DNA of 64,000 nucleotides. Source: Cynocephalus volans. Taxonomy: Eukaryota; Chordata; Mammalia; Dermoptera; Cynocephalidae. How positions within the stretch are numbered: position 1 is the stretch's first letter; the number at the start of each line of letters is the position of its first letter. The position numbers and the translations under genes were made by a program. The stretch covers positions 8,400,535 to 8,464,534 of the forward strand of contig NC_084471.1 of NCBI RefSeq assembly GCF_027409185.1. The letters are read 5' to 3'. The notes below the pieces were generated by a model. That model saw only the letters and a list, made by a program, of their open reading frames with translations. It ran no database searches and was not told the origin of the DNA. This document shows, piece after piece, positions 12,001 through 23,800 of this stretch.

Positions 12001-13834
12001 CAGTGATGTGGGGGAGGTTCCAACCCCCGCCCCTACGAGGCCACACCAGCCGGGCACCGCTCACCCCAGCTGCCCCACAGGGTCGCAATGAAAACCAGCC
12101 GGGAGGATGCAGGCAAAAGTTGGCAGATTGTTCCTGAACCAAGTCTGCGGACTAAGTAGGCGCAGGCCAGGACCAGAGAAGGAGGCACAGGTAGGGGGGC
12201 CGCAGGGTAGACACGTGGAGAGGGACGTGGCCTGTGCGTGCAGCAGGGTGGGCATCTGGACAGAGTGAGGCTCTCAGCCACTGCAGTCCATCCCACCCCC
12301 TTTCTTCTTGTCCTTCCTGGCCCACCAGAGACCCTGGAGGATCCTGCCCTCGTACCCTACCCTGCCCCATCTCAGACAAACCTCTGCCCTGAATCAATGC
12401 TCCTTGTTTTAGGACAAAACTAATACGTTGCTGTTGTTAAACAACGATCCTGTAACAGGGTCCAGAGACACAAAGTACAGAGTAAAAGCCCCTCCCACGC
12501 AGCCACCAGAGGGCAGCCCCAGCACAGGGGCTTCTCCACCTGGAGGGGGCCTAGCGCCAACTCCGTGCAAGTTCCTGGATCCTCCGCAAGTGAGCGTTGT
12601 CGTATTAATTACAACAAAGCCGATCCACTGTGACAGCGGATTGCCAGGGAATTCCCGGGAACTGTTAGTGCCTTGAGTTCTTTGAGGGTTGGGGTGTCTC
12701 TTTAGTGGCTCAACAGGAAGCTCAAGACATCAGCACGGCCAGAGTGGTGAGGGATTAACCAAGGTGGAAGGCCATCTCTGTCCCTGTCCCCGCATCTTCC
12801 AGAAGGCCTGGCCTCGCCTTGGGACCCCTTTCCCGGGCTCCGGCTCAGGTCTGAGGTGAAGAGACCAGCCTGGCCTCATGCCAGCCCCTTACCACAGGCA
12901 GGAGGCACACGCCTCGCTTTCCCCAACAAAATAAATCTTGCGGCTCCTTCTGAGCATCTCAAACGCACGATCTTCTCCCGATTAACACCCCGGCCTGCTT
13001 GTTCTTGGCTGCTCGCTGTGACCTCAATTTAGAACTGTCTGCTGTTCAGCTGCGGAGAAGGAAGGGCCTGGGGAGACAGGGAATTCTGCAGCAGAGGGGC
13101 TTGTGCAGCTGAAGTCTGGGGGCTGCTGATCTGGCCCAGAATCTGACCAGCACCTTGCGGCCTGCAGGAGGGGTTAGGGACCCAGCCAGGCAGGGCTGCA
13201 GCTCTGGGAATTTTCATACTGTTTCCAAGGTGCTGCTGCAGAGTGAGGGGTGGGGATGCGGAGAAGGGGTGGCCCCTGCAGACATGGCTTTTTAATAGTC
13301 ACTGAACTTCATGATCCCAGCTGAAGTAGCCACATGTGGACACCTCTGCATTGTTAGAAAAACCACTCTTGGGATATTGCTTGTTACACTATATGAAAAC
13401 TTGACAGATCTTCTCCGAGCTCCCACTCCAGGAAAGGTTCGTCTCTCCTGCTGCCTGGCGTGCCTCCGCCTTTGGCACAGGGAGAGCCACGGGCAGACCT
13501 GCCTCCCTCTCCATCTACTGCCAGGAAGCGGTCAGATTTCCTGATTTTGTTTTCCTTACTCCTTCTTCTTTACTCCTCATCCTTCACCAGCTTTTGGTTT
13601 TCCCAGACCTGTGCTTTTATCCAACTTGGCCTTTGGGAAGAAGAGGGTGTGGGAGCTCTGGTGTCCCCAGCTCTGAGCAGGGTTGCAGCTTCATTCCAGA
13701 GCTGGTGGGGGATAGAGAGCAAAAGGCTTGACCTCCCTGACCCTCAGACTCTTCCTCTCTATAACACGGACTCTTACCTTGCCTCGGGGTGTATTAGGAG
13801 AGGTGGAGTCGTGCATGTAAAGTTCTGGGCACAA

Positions 13835-14428
13835 CACCTGCACATGGTGGGTGTGGGAGAGGTGTGAGGCTCACCTGCACATGGTGAGTGTGGGAGAGGT
13901 GTGAGGCTCAGCTGCGCATGGTGAGGGCGGGAGAGGTGTGAGCCTCAGCTGCACATGGTGAGGGTGGGAGAGGTGTGAGCCTCAGCTGCACATGGTGAGG
14001 GCGGGAGAGGTGTGAGCCTCACTGCACATGGTGAGGGTGGGAGAGGTGTGAGCCTCAGCTGCACATGGTGAGGGCGGGAGAGGTGTGAGCCTCAGCTGCA
14101 CATGGTGAGGGTGGGAGAGGTGTGAGCCTCACCTGCGCATGGTGATGGTGGGAGAGGTGTGAGCCTCAGCTGCACATGGTGAGGGTGGGAGAGGTGTGAG
14201 CCTCACCTGCGCATGGTGAGGGCGGGAGAGGTGTGAGTCTCAGCTGCACATGGTGAGGGCGGGAGAGGTGTGAGCCTCAGCTGCACATGGTGAGGGCGGG
14301 AGAGGTGTGAGCCTCAGCTGCACATGGTGAGGGTGGGAGAGGTGTGAGCTGCACCTGTGCATTGTGGGTGTGGGAAAAGTGTGAGCTACACTGGCGGGTA
14401 GTGGGTGCACGGAACATGTGAGCCCCGG
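13835..14428 (+). repeat. 37-bp minisatellite, about 15-16 copies
   Basis: The ATGG core recurs at 13844, 13881, 13918, 13955, 13992, 14028, 14065, 14102, 14139, 14176, 14213, 14250, 14287, 14324 and 14361, a period of 37 bp with one 36-bp unit. A decayed unit follows near 14398. Units 3-8 alternate between GGGCGGGAG and GGGTGGGAG, suggesting 74-bp dimers were amplified. Most units carry AGGTGTGA, a T-box-like half-site, and CAGCTG or CACCTG, an E-box. The array ends roughly 100 bp before the NFAM1 exon 2 acceptor. Confidence 0.95.
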
Positions 14429-14500
14429 TGCTCATGAGGAAGTGGGTGGGATTGAGGCAGCCTCGAGTGGCCTGTCACTCTCCCTTTGTTTCCCCTACAG

Positions 14501-14830
14501 GAGGGCAATCAGTGACCCACACTGGCCCCCCCATTGTGGTCACCCTGGCCAACACAGCTGTCACCTTCAGCTGCAACATCACCTACCCATACACCTCAAA
14601 ATTCAAGGACTTCACAGTCAGCTACTATCACATAGACCTTCAGGGCCAGAGGAGCGCTGAGGAGCAGACTGCCTGCCGGGCCCACCCAGGCAAGAAGAAC
14701 CAGACCTACAGCTTGAAGTGCCAGGTCACCCCCAAGCTGCCGGACTCATCTGCTACTGGCACCTACTACTGCTACGTCCACTGGCCAGACTACGAAGATA
14801 GAAGCAGTGGCCCCTTCATCCTGGTCAGAG
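14501..14830 (+). CDS. NFAM1: NFAM1 exon 2: V-type Ig ectodomain
   Basis: A pyrimidine tract ending in CTACAG precedes the exon and CAGAG|GTAAGG follows it. Two bases complete a codon begun in the missing exon, then 109 full codons read QSVTHTGPP... to ...FILVR, and one base carries over. The exon holds the whole V-type Ig domain: the B-strand Cys (FSC), the F-strand Cys in TYYCYV, two further cysteines likely to form a second bridge, and sequons NIT and NQT. The open frame starts upstream at a Met codon at 14428, but that lies before the acceptor and is not a real start. Confidence 0.95.
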
Positions 14831-17800
14831 GTAAGGCTTCCTCTGTGGCCGTCCCCAGGGGAAGGACCCAGAGGTTTCAGCCAGCAGTTTGGCACAGCAC
14901 ACAGGATCTGAAGTGGAGAATGGTTTGCCTTGTCTTCCAGCTTTGGCAAAGCAGAGCAGAGCATCCTCAGGGACCCCTGGCCCTGCAGGTGTGCCGAGGC
15001 ATCCACCTTTGTGTGGAAAGGGCAGAGGCGTGGGATGTGGATCTGCCTCTAGCCACCTCTGGCTGAGTGAGGTCACTAGGCCCCTTGGTCTCATTGTCCC
15101 ATCGGCACAATGGGGTGGGGGTGGGGGGCTGGCCTCTGCAGAATCAGGCGTGTGCACGTGTGTATTTGTGGGGCCTTGTGCATGTGAGCACTCACTCATC
15201 TCAAGCACATCTTTCTGGGGAAATGTTCCTAGTTTTCAACACATTCTCAAAGGAGTGATGACCCTAAAAGTTAAGAACGAGCCCGTCACAAGGCCATGAT
15301 TCTCTGACCTGCCTCTGCGATTCCCACTGGGAGGGGCCGGGGGCTTCGGAATACCAGAGACCCCGGTTTGAGTCCCAGTCCTGCTGCTGTCCCGGATGCA
15401 ACCTCGGGGCTGGTCTTCACGGCAGGGCTCTGCCTGTCAAGGACTAGTAGGAGAATGAATGAGAGTCCAGGCAAGGGCTGGCGTCTGGCAGCAGGAGGTG
15501 CTCGATCCATAACCTGATGTGCCTGGCACGTGGTTGGCCCTCCGTAGGTTTTTGCCAGCCAGATGGAAGGAAGGAGGGAGGCGGGAAAGGAAGAATGGAT
15601 GGAGGGAGGGAGAGCGGGATGAAAGATGGAGGGATGGATGGGTGGCCCAGGAGAAGGGGCAGGCTATGCCCTCACCTGCCCCAGTGCAGCCACCTGTCAG
15701 TCCTGGTACAAACCCCGCTCCTCAGCCCTCACCACACCTGCCCGTATCATCGCCATTTCGCATAGGGAGAAGGGAGGCCCCAAGAGATGAGAAGACTCGC
15801 CCCAGTCCTGTGAGCAGCTCTGCGTGGAGCCAGGGCACTGAGGCAGGGGCTCTCAAGGAGCAGACGACGTGGTCCTTTCCTTAAAGAGAATCAGGGCAGT
15901 GAACGTGGAAAGGAGGCTGAGCAAAGCCAGTGCAGGAATGAGGACCTGAGGCGGGGCTTCGGGGGCCTGGCAGGGTGAGGGGCCTGGTGGGGGGTCGTAA
16001 GTGGGGTGCTGGGGTTTGGGGCCTGCTGAGGTGGGCTGTGCCCTGGCTTCTCCTGGGTGACTAACTCCTCCACCCCTCCTCCTAGACACAGGGTACCGAG
16101 AGCCCCCGCAGATCCCCCGCAAGCCCCTGCTCATTGTCTTCACCAGCCTCCTGACTGTCGTGAGTGTCCTGGGCACAGCTCTGCTGTTCTGGAAGAAGGT
16201 ACGGGATGAATGCACACAGCAACGCGGCTCTCCACCTACATGCCTCCCGGGGGCAGAGGGGCTGCCGCAGCCCAGTAGGGCATCCCGGTGGGCCCCAGTG
16301 AGGGGCACATCCGCACCTGTAATAAGTGTCCATCATGGGCCCTTACACTGGGGGCTGGGCACATCCCCCTACCCCTGCATGGCTGGGCCTGCCCCGCCAA
16401 CTCCACCACCTGAGAATCCAATGGTAGACGCAGGACCACATGTTTACCATTTCCAGCTCCCCAGATTAGGAAACCCTGCCCAGATTTTCTTGATCCCAGC
16501 AACCTGGAAGGAAAGAATAGCCGAAGAGCCACCGTGAGCCAGGCACCTGTCCACGCGTGCTCTTATTTATACTCCACTGTAGCTCTGTGAGGAGGTTTCT
16601 TCCCATTTCACAGCTCCGGAAAGTGAGGCTCAGAGAGATTGCGACTTGCCCAAGGTCACACAGCAAGCATGTGGCAGAATCAGGGCTGGAGTGCAGGTGA
16701 TGGGGCAGTCTGGTCTGGCTCTTCGCCCGGATGACTCCTGCTCACACTGGGGATGGCACCTACCTGGGGAGTGCTGTCTCCCGCTGGGGCGCCCCTTGCT
16801 CTCAGCATCACCCAGCTCTGTGGCTTCTTGTTCAACACCCACTCTCCTGCCAGGCAGCAAGTGCCAGGAAGACAGACCGAGCCAGTCTTGCTCACATGGC
16901 TCCACGCCAGCACATGGGGTGCTCGGTCAGTGTTCGTTGAGTGAAAGATGCAGTACTCAGTGGGTACCAGGATCTCTGCCAGGCTCTGGGGTGCAAAGAT
17001 GGCTGCTCAGGGCTCCAGGCTGCAGTTTGGACCCTCAGTCCTAGCTCCTCAGAGGTTCAATCAGAGAAGTTCAGGCCAGTGTTCCACCCTCTGGGGACCT
17101 TAGAGACCAAGCCTGGGGAACAGCCATCAGTGAAGGCCCTGGGTATGAGGGGAGGACACGGGCACCACTACAGGGGTCTCCCTGGGTCAAGGAAGGGTCA
17201 GCCCCTGCACCCAAAGGGCCAGACCCTGTCCACACCCAGAAAAGGCCCCCCACAGGTGGGAGTTCATGTGTTCATTCATTCATCCAATCAACACATATTT
17301 ACTGAGCACCTGTGACATCCAGGCCCTGTTCTAGGCACGAGGGATACAGCAATGATCAAAACGGACCCTCAAGAAATCCCCGCTTTATCAAGTTTATATT
17401 TCTGTTGGGGGAGGCAGACTGTAAAGCAGCAGTGGACCAGGGAGTGTATCAGGGGTGATCAGTGTTGGGGGACATCCTGCAAAGTGAGGTGGGTGGCGAG
17501 GATGGGGACGCGGGTGCTTGTCCTTTGAAAACGTCATGGAGGGTCTCCCCACACAGCACCTGGAATGAAGGGAGGCAGGAGGACATCAGGGATGAGTGTG
17601 TCCAGCAGGGTGACAGCAGGCAGGCTTGGAGTGTTCCGGGAACTGCAGGGAGGCCCGTGCGGCCTGCACTCGCAGACAGCGGGGCTGGGGGCGGTGAGGA
17701 GATGAGCCAGGGGTGCGGGGCTTTGGAAGGACTTCAGCCCTTACCCTAAGTGAGATGAGAGGGGGACAGGGTCAGACTGAGATTCTGACAGACCCTCTGG

Positions 17801-20800
17801 CTGGGCAAGCAGACCTGGTGAGGAGCTACTGCAAGAGTCCAGGCAGAGGTGGCGGGGGCTGGGACCAGAGTAGCCTCAGTGACAGTGGCAAGTGGGGACG
17901 GTCACAGGCTGAAGGTGGCACTGATGGGACTCCGAGGAGGTGGTGCGCAGTCTGCTAGAGTCCACTGTTCCTAGGTCTGCTCTGCTCCCCCACCGGGAGG
18001 CCCGAGCCTGGGGACCCTCACCAGCCTCCCTGGCTTCTCTCCCTTCCTTCCCACCCAACAGCCCATCCTTTGCATGTCCCTGACACCTGATGCTCCTGCC
18101 CCCGAGCTATTCCAATCTATTCTGTGTGTTGTTCCCAATGCCTGGGGCACTTTCTCAGACTCAGAAAGCTTGGAGATGCCTCTCCTGTCTTAAGGAGTCA
18201 GTGCCAGGCAGCCCTGAGAAGTGTACCCCAGCTCCCTACAGACATGAGGCCCCTTCCCAGGACCCCACAGTGGCACTTACCTCCCTGGTGGCCCCACCGG
18301 TCTCACCAGGAGACCCACAAGGACAGTCCTGGGTCCTCAGCACCAAGCCCAAGCCTAGCAGATAGGAGGGCCAGCGAAGGTTGCCAACAGGTGCCCGCCG
18401 CCCCGGGGACCATGCTTGCTGTCCCAGAGCTCCAAGAAGCTGAGTCCAGGCCGGCCCCCAGGAGAGCCACTGCCCATGAGCTCACGTGCTTCAGCCTTGA
18501 CGGTGTCCAGCCACTGGCTTGGCGAGGGAACAGGCACCAGGACCTCAGCTGGTTTGACAAGAGGAGGCACCGAGGTGCCCTGGGTGGGACACAGCCTCTG
18601 ACTGTGACAGTGCCCTCAAGAAGCAGGTGGTGCAGGGGAGGCGACCCTGGATTTGAGAACGGGCCATCTGGATTTGATCCAAGGGCAGCTGTTTACTAGC
18701 TGGACAAGCCTCAGTTTCCCCCTCTGTTAAATGGACAGTTCCATGCTCACCTCCTCAGTCTGTTACAAGAATTAAATGAAAATAAGGGCAAGTCCCACAG
18801 GGCTTTGTAGACTGTAAAGCGCTGCACAGACGCCAGCACCTATCTGTGTCCGTGAGACCTACTTGTTCCAACGAAACAGAGGAGCGAGAATTCCAGGTAC
18901 TGCCAGGTCAGCTCTCGGTGAAACACAAGACATGGGTTCAAATTCTCCCTCTGCCACTTCCTGGCCATGTGGCCTCGGCAAGTCACCTGCCCTCTCTGAG
19001 CCTTCACTCCCTCTCTGAGCCTTCGCTGCCTCATGTGCAGACAGTATGAAGACTTGCCTGCAGGTTTGTCGAGGGCGCTTGAGACAAGGCAGGTCATGGG
19101 TTTAGAGTCCTAGAGTCCTCCCTGGCTCCGCCTTCTGAGCCATTATTATGCTGAGACTGGGGGTGGCGCCGGCCTCTGCCTGGGAGTTAAGTAGCTCTCA
19201 AGAGCTAATCCCGGAGAACACGGGCCGGGTGTGGGCAGGCGGCCAGGGTTTTTAATTAGCTCCTGCCCTGAGATGAGGCTGTTGTTGCTCCACTGCTGGC
19301 TGCGTGGTGCCTGTGATGGGGGGAAGTCCGGACCGCCTCCCGCTGTCTCCGAAGGGGACCACTCCCGCCTCCTGACTGTCACCCTAGCCCCTCGCCTTCT
19401 CAGCAGGCCAGCCCCAGGCTCCACGGCGACCATCAGCGTTTCACGCAGCAGCCAGTGCAAGCGTCCTAAAACCAAGCTCTGATCCAGGCGCCTCGCACCA
19501 AAACCCTCAGATGCCCCCTGCCGTGCACACCCTTCCCGTGGCCCTGCACGGCCCTCCTGACCCAGCCTGGGCAGGCTCACCTATCGCTGGCCATGCTGTC
19601 CTTTCAGCTCCTTGAGACCTCTGAGCCTTGGCACATGCTGTTTCCTCTGCCTAGAAACAGCTAAGGGAACTGCTCAGATTTCACCTCAAACATCACCTCC
19701 TGCGCTGAGGCTTTGACAGATGCTGTGCCTGCCGGTCAACGCAGCTTTTGGAGAAAGGGCTCGTTCATTGTTTGTTTCTCCACTGGACCCTAAACTCCAG
19801 GAGGGCAGGGACAGTGTCCACCTCCTCACGCTGTCCAGCTAACAGCTGCATAATAAGTGTGTGTTGCCTGACTGAGGGCCACCCGAGTGCCAAGCACCTA
19901 CCCCCTCGTCCCCTCCTTAAATCCTTGCAACAATCTCACAAAAGAGGGTGATTGCTGATAAAATTGAAGCCCAGAGAGGGGAAGTGGCCTGTTTGAGGTC
20001 AGAGCCAGTGAAGGACAGAGTGGGACCGGACAGTGGGTCTGGCTGGCACCCGCTTGGGGCCCACCCACAGCCAGTGGCTCTGTCGCTGGCACCAGGCCCT
20101 GCAGCTCCTGCCTCCCCTGAGCCAGGACAATGCCTCATGTGGGTCTCTTTCATTTCCTGTTCCTCCAGGCACATGAGTGGTTTGATGTAGGTCTTGGAGG
20201 CATCTGCCACATCCCCCTGGGGAGGGTGGGTAGGAGGTGTGGGGTGATTAATTTCTGTGTGGCCTCATGATAATCTGCCATCTTTTCCCCTGGTTGGGAT
20301 CTGTGAGGGGAGGGAAACGGGCAAGCCACTCGTCCCCAGCCCTAACAGCCCTGACTTCTTTCTCTGGACAGAAACAGATGCAGACTCCGGGAAAGCACAG
20401 CCCTGAGAAGCGCCCAGATCCAAAGTCTGCCAGCAGCCCCAAGCAGCCTCCAGCAGAATCTGTCTACACAGTGAGTCCCAGGGCCTAGGCTCCCTCCCTC
20501 TCTCTCAAGCCTGATGCAGGGTCTGATGCCCTTGCTGAGCCATGTACCAGCTGTCTCTGACCCTCAAGTCCCTCATCTGTTAAATGGGGACAATCATTCT
20601 GCCTTGTGGAAAACTCCTATGAAGGTGAAAAGAGATCACAGGTGTGGAGCCCTTGCTAGGCATACGGATGTATGGTGCTGTCCTGATCCCTTCCTTGGCA
20701 CGCCTTTCACTTCTGGAAGAAGGGGCAGTGAGGAAAGAAGCAAGTTCCTTCCTCTGACCAAATGACAGTGACCAGCTCACCAATTTCTTCCTGTTTTTAT

Positions 20801-23800
20801 TGCACAAACAACTTCACAGCAATGACAATGAAAATAGCAAAAGGAAGAAAAGGTCAGGCACCATTCCACACCCTTAAAACATCGATGATTTTCAATTATT
20901 CACTCTCTCCCTTCCCCACCACGTACTAGATCATTACAATCACAGCAGGACACGGGTTGGAATCCTGTTTCTTCCACACCCTGTTGTATCATAAGCATTT
21001 TCTGCAAGTCTTCTTAATTATGTGGGGCACTGGCTGCAGCCCACAGGGGCCTGAGGAGGCTCTGCTTACCCCAGCCCACCAGCTGCAGCCACAGCCACTC
21101 TGCCCAGTGGGCCACGGAGGGCAAGGAACATTCTTTTTCAGTTATGTGTCTTAGTTTTACAAGTAACATATACTCATTGTAGAGAAAGTAAAGAATAGTG
21201 GGCACTCAGTGTCAGCTGGGGTGTCAATGCTGTGAGATCTGGAGCCGCCAGGGTGGGCTTCCCACTCCACACCTGAGAGGCACAAAGCCCCGCTGGGGTC
21301 CTGCACGTCCCACAGGGCACGTCCTCCGGCTGCCTCTGGCACTAGGACTCTGCCTGTACCTGCTGCCGCTGTTCCATACCCACCACCCTGACTCACACCT
21401 GAAACTCAGGTTCTTCCTCCAATGCCACAAAACCCCACACAGAGGACATTCAGAATATGGCCATGTCTGCTGAGAACGGGGGTGAGTGGTGCAAAGCCAA
21501 GGCTATGTCCCTACGGGGCAGCGCCAACAGCTCCAAGTGGAACATGACTGTTCTCAAAGGGCCTTCAGCCTCTCCGCCCCAGGGAATTTGCACCGGCCAC
21601 TGCCTTGCACGTGGCTCCAGACTCCCCCCCATATTTTCTCTTCTCTCCCAAGAACTCATCATGGGATCTTCCCTATGAGGATTTCGGTGTCAGCTGTTAG
21701 ATGAAAATCTATGGGAAAATAACCAGCATCCTAATCTTGTCTTCTTCCAGGATAAACGCTAGTAACATTGATTTCTATACCTTCCAGTCTTTTTTCTATA
21801 AATATATACAAAGAGACCCAGACACACATTTGCACATACTTTTTTTTAAATTGGAGTAGGACAGCTATTTTTTTTTCATGTTACAATATCTCATGAGCAT
21901 CTTTCCACATGAATAAATATGCGTCCAGGAGATTATTGATTTGAATGGAGCTCACTTTCTCGCTGCTGTTGAGAATCCTCTGAGGGTCAGGCCGACTTTT
22001 CCGGGGTGTGGAGAAGAGGCCCAGCTGCCTGCAGGGTTGCAAGGTGGCTTGGGGAGGAGGTTTTAGGACCAGAAAGGAGATGCGACAGGAGGCCACAGGA
22101 CTTTGCAATGAACGTAGTCATGTCATGTGTAAATAAGGAGAGTTCACCTCCTTTGCAGTCCTCATATCTTCTGTCTCTTTTCTCCTTGCTTTCCTGCACC
22201 GCCTGAGACCTCGGCGTGATGGTGAGAGGGAGCCACGACAGTGGGCATCCTTGTCTCGTTCCCAACTTCCAGGGGAGGTTTTCATGTGTTCCTCCTTTTT
22301 TTTTTTCCTTTGGATGGATACTTAAATCGTTTTCTATCTTTTTTCTTTTCTAATTTATGCATTTAAGGCTATGAACTTCCCTTTACATGTAGCTTTAGCT
22401 TTGATATGTCATATTTTCATGATCTTTCAGTCTAAATTCATGTGGAAAACTGCTCATGATATATTATGTCATGAAGAGAAAAAAAAAAGCTGTGTTACTC
22501 CAATTTGTTTGTAAAAACTTGACCTGTTAAGAGTGTGGATTTTTGAGCAGGTCAGAGAGTCTGGGGATTAAAGCCTTGTTTTTTTGCTCACTGGTTCTGC
22601 TACTTCCGCTTTCTCAGTTCCATAATTTATGAAATAGGGTTAACGGTACAATATTACATTTGCAGCTTGCAAACATGCTATGATTCCTTCCTTCTTAAAT
22701 ACCTTATCTTGAGCCTACACCGCTCCAGCTACCTGCCCTTTCTCCACGACTGCTTATAACCAAACTCCTCCAAAGTTGTCACAACTCTTTCGCCCCCGGT
22801 TTCCCTCTCCTTGCCAACCTTCCTGGTTAGGCTCGCTGCCCACCTCTGCACCAGAACGTTCCTTTTCGGGGTCACCGTTGACTCCACACTGTCAAGTCCA
22901 GTGGTCAGTTCTCTTCTTCCACGAATCAGCAGCATCTGACAATGTCGAGCTCTCCCTCCTCTTTGACACACTTTCTTCACTTGCTTCTGGAATATTCCAC
23001 ACTCTCCTGATCCTCCCCTGGCTCATTGCCACGTCTCCTTCAGTCGCCTTCGCTGGCTCCTCCTCGGGAACCAGTGAAACCCCGACCTCTCGATGTTGGA
23101 GTAAGCACTGGGGCCCAGGCCTGGGACCCCTTCTCTTTTACCTTCACCCTCTCTGGGTGATCTCACTCGGCCTCGAGGTTCTGAAGGCCACCTACGCGCT
23201 GACAACTCCCAGAGTTCAATCTGCAGCCCAGACCTCTCCTTTGAACGCCAGACTCCGCTCCACTTGGATGTCTGATCGGCAGCTCTCTCCAACCCACTCC
23301 GATTCTCCACCCACCTAAGTGCCTCTTCCCACAGTCGTCCTCATCACAGTGAAAGATTGCTCCTTCCTTCTACTTGCTCAGGCTCAAAATTTTGAAGTTG
23401 TCCTGTCCTTCTCTCTTATAATCACTGACCATATCTGATTCATCAGCAAATCCTGCTTCAAAAGGTATCCAGAACCCAACTGTTCCCACTGCTCCCATGC
23501 TAACACTGGCGGGAGCCCCCGTCCCCCCCACTCTGCCCCCTCTCTGCCTGGAGCCCTGCGCTTGGTCTCTAATCAGCTGGTCTGTTTGCATCTTTGCCCC
23601 TATGGTCTGTTTCCACCCTGGCAGCAGCCAGCGTGATCCTGTTAAACCACTGACAGATCATGCCCCTCTGCTCAGAGCCCTTGCTGAGTCAGGGCCCTCT
23701 GAGAAGGGGACACCAAGGCAGGATTAGATGATCAGGAACTGTATAGAGAAATCCCCCGTGAGAGAAGATGGGAGGGAGGTGGGAAGGAGAGCGGTCAGAC

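Larger units (their letters stand above)
1..14500 (+). other. Probable NFAM1 intron 1 (3' part)
   Basis: No coding exon is supported here. The stretch holds MIR and L2 relics, a TG microsatellite, two dermopteran-like SINEs, a GC-rich promoter-like patch near 1.5 kb and the 37-bp minisatellite. The NFAM1 first exon should encode a short basic leader and a hydrophobic signal peptide joining exon 2 in phase 1, and I found no such sequence. Calling this intron rather than intergenic DNA rests on exon 2 lacking a start codon. Confidence 0.7.
16199..20371 (+). other. NFAM1 intron 3
   Basis: A GT-AG intron of 4,173 bp in phase 0. It holds MIR relics (about 16540-16690, 18640-18840, 18925-19090, 19850-20050), a long L2 relic in minus orientation (about 17262-17945) and an L2 relic in plus orientation (about 19545-19865). 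No exon-like sequence or RNA gene was seen. Confidence 0.8.

Noticed and set aside
13844..14400. The 37-bp array considered as a CRISPR array
   Set aside because: The units are contiguous with no spacers, and the context is a mammalian intron. It is a minisatellite.
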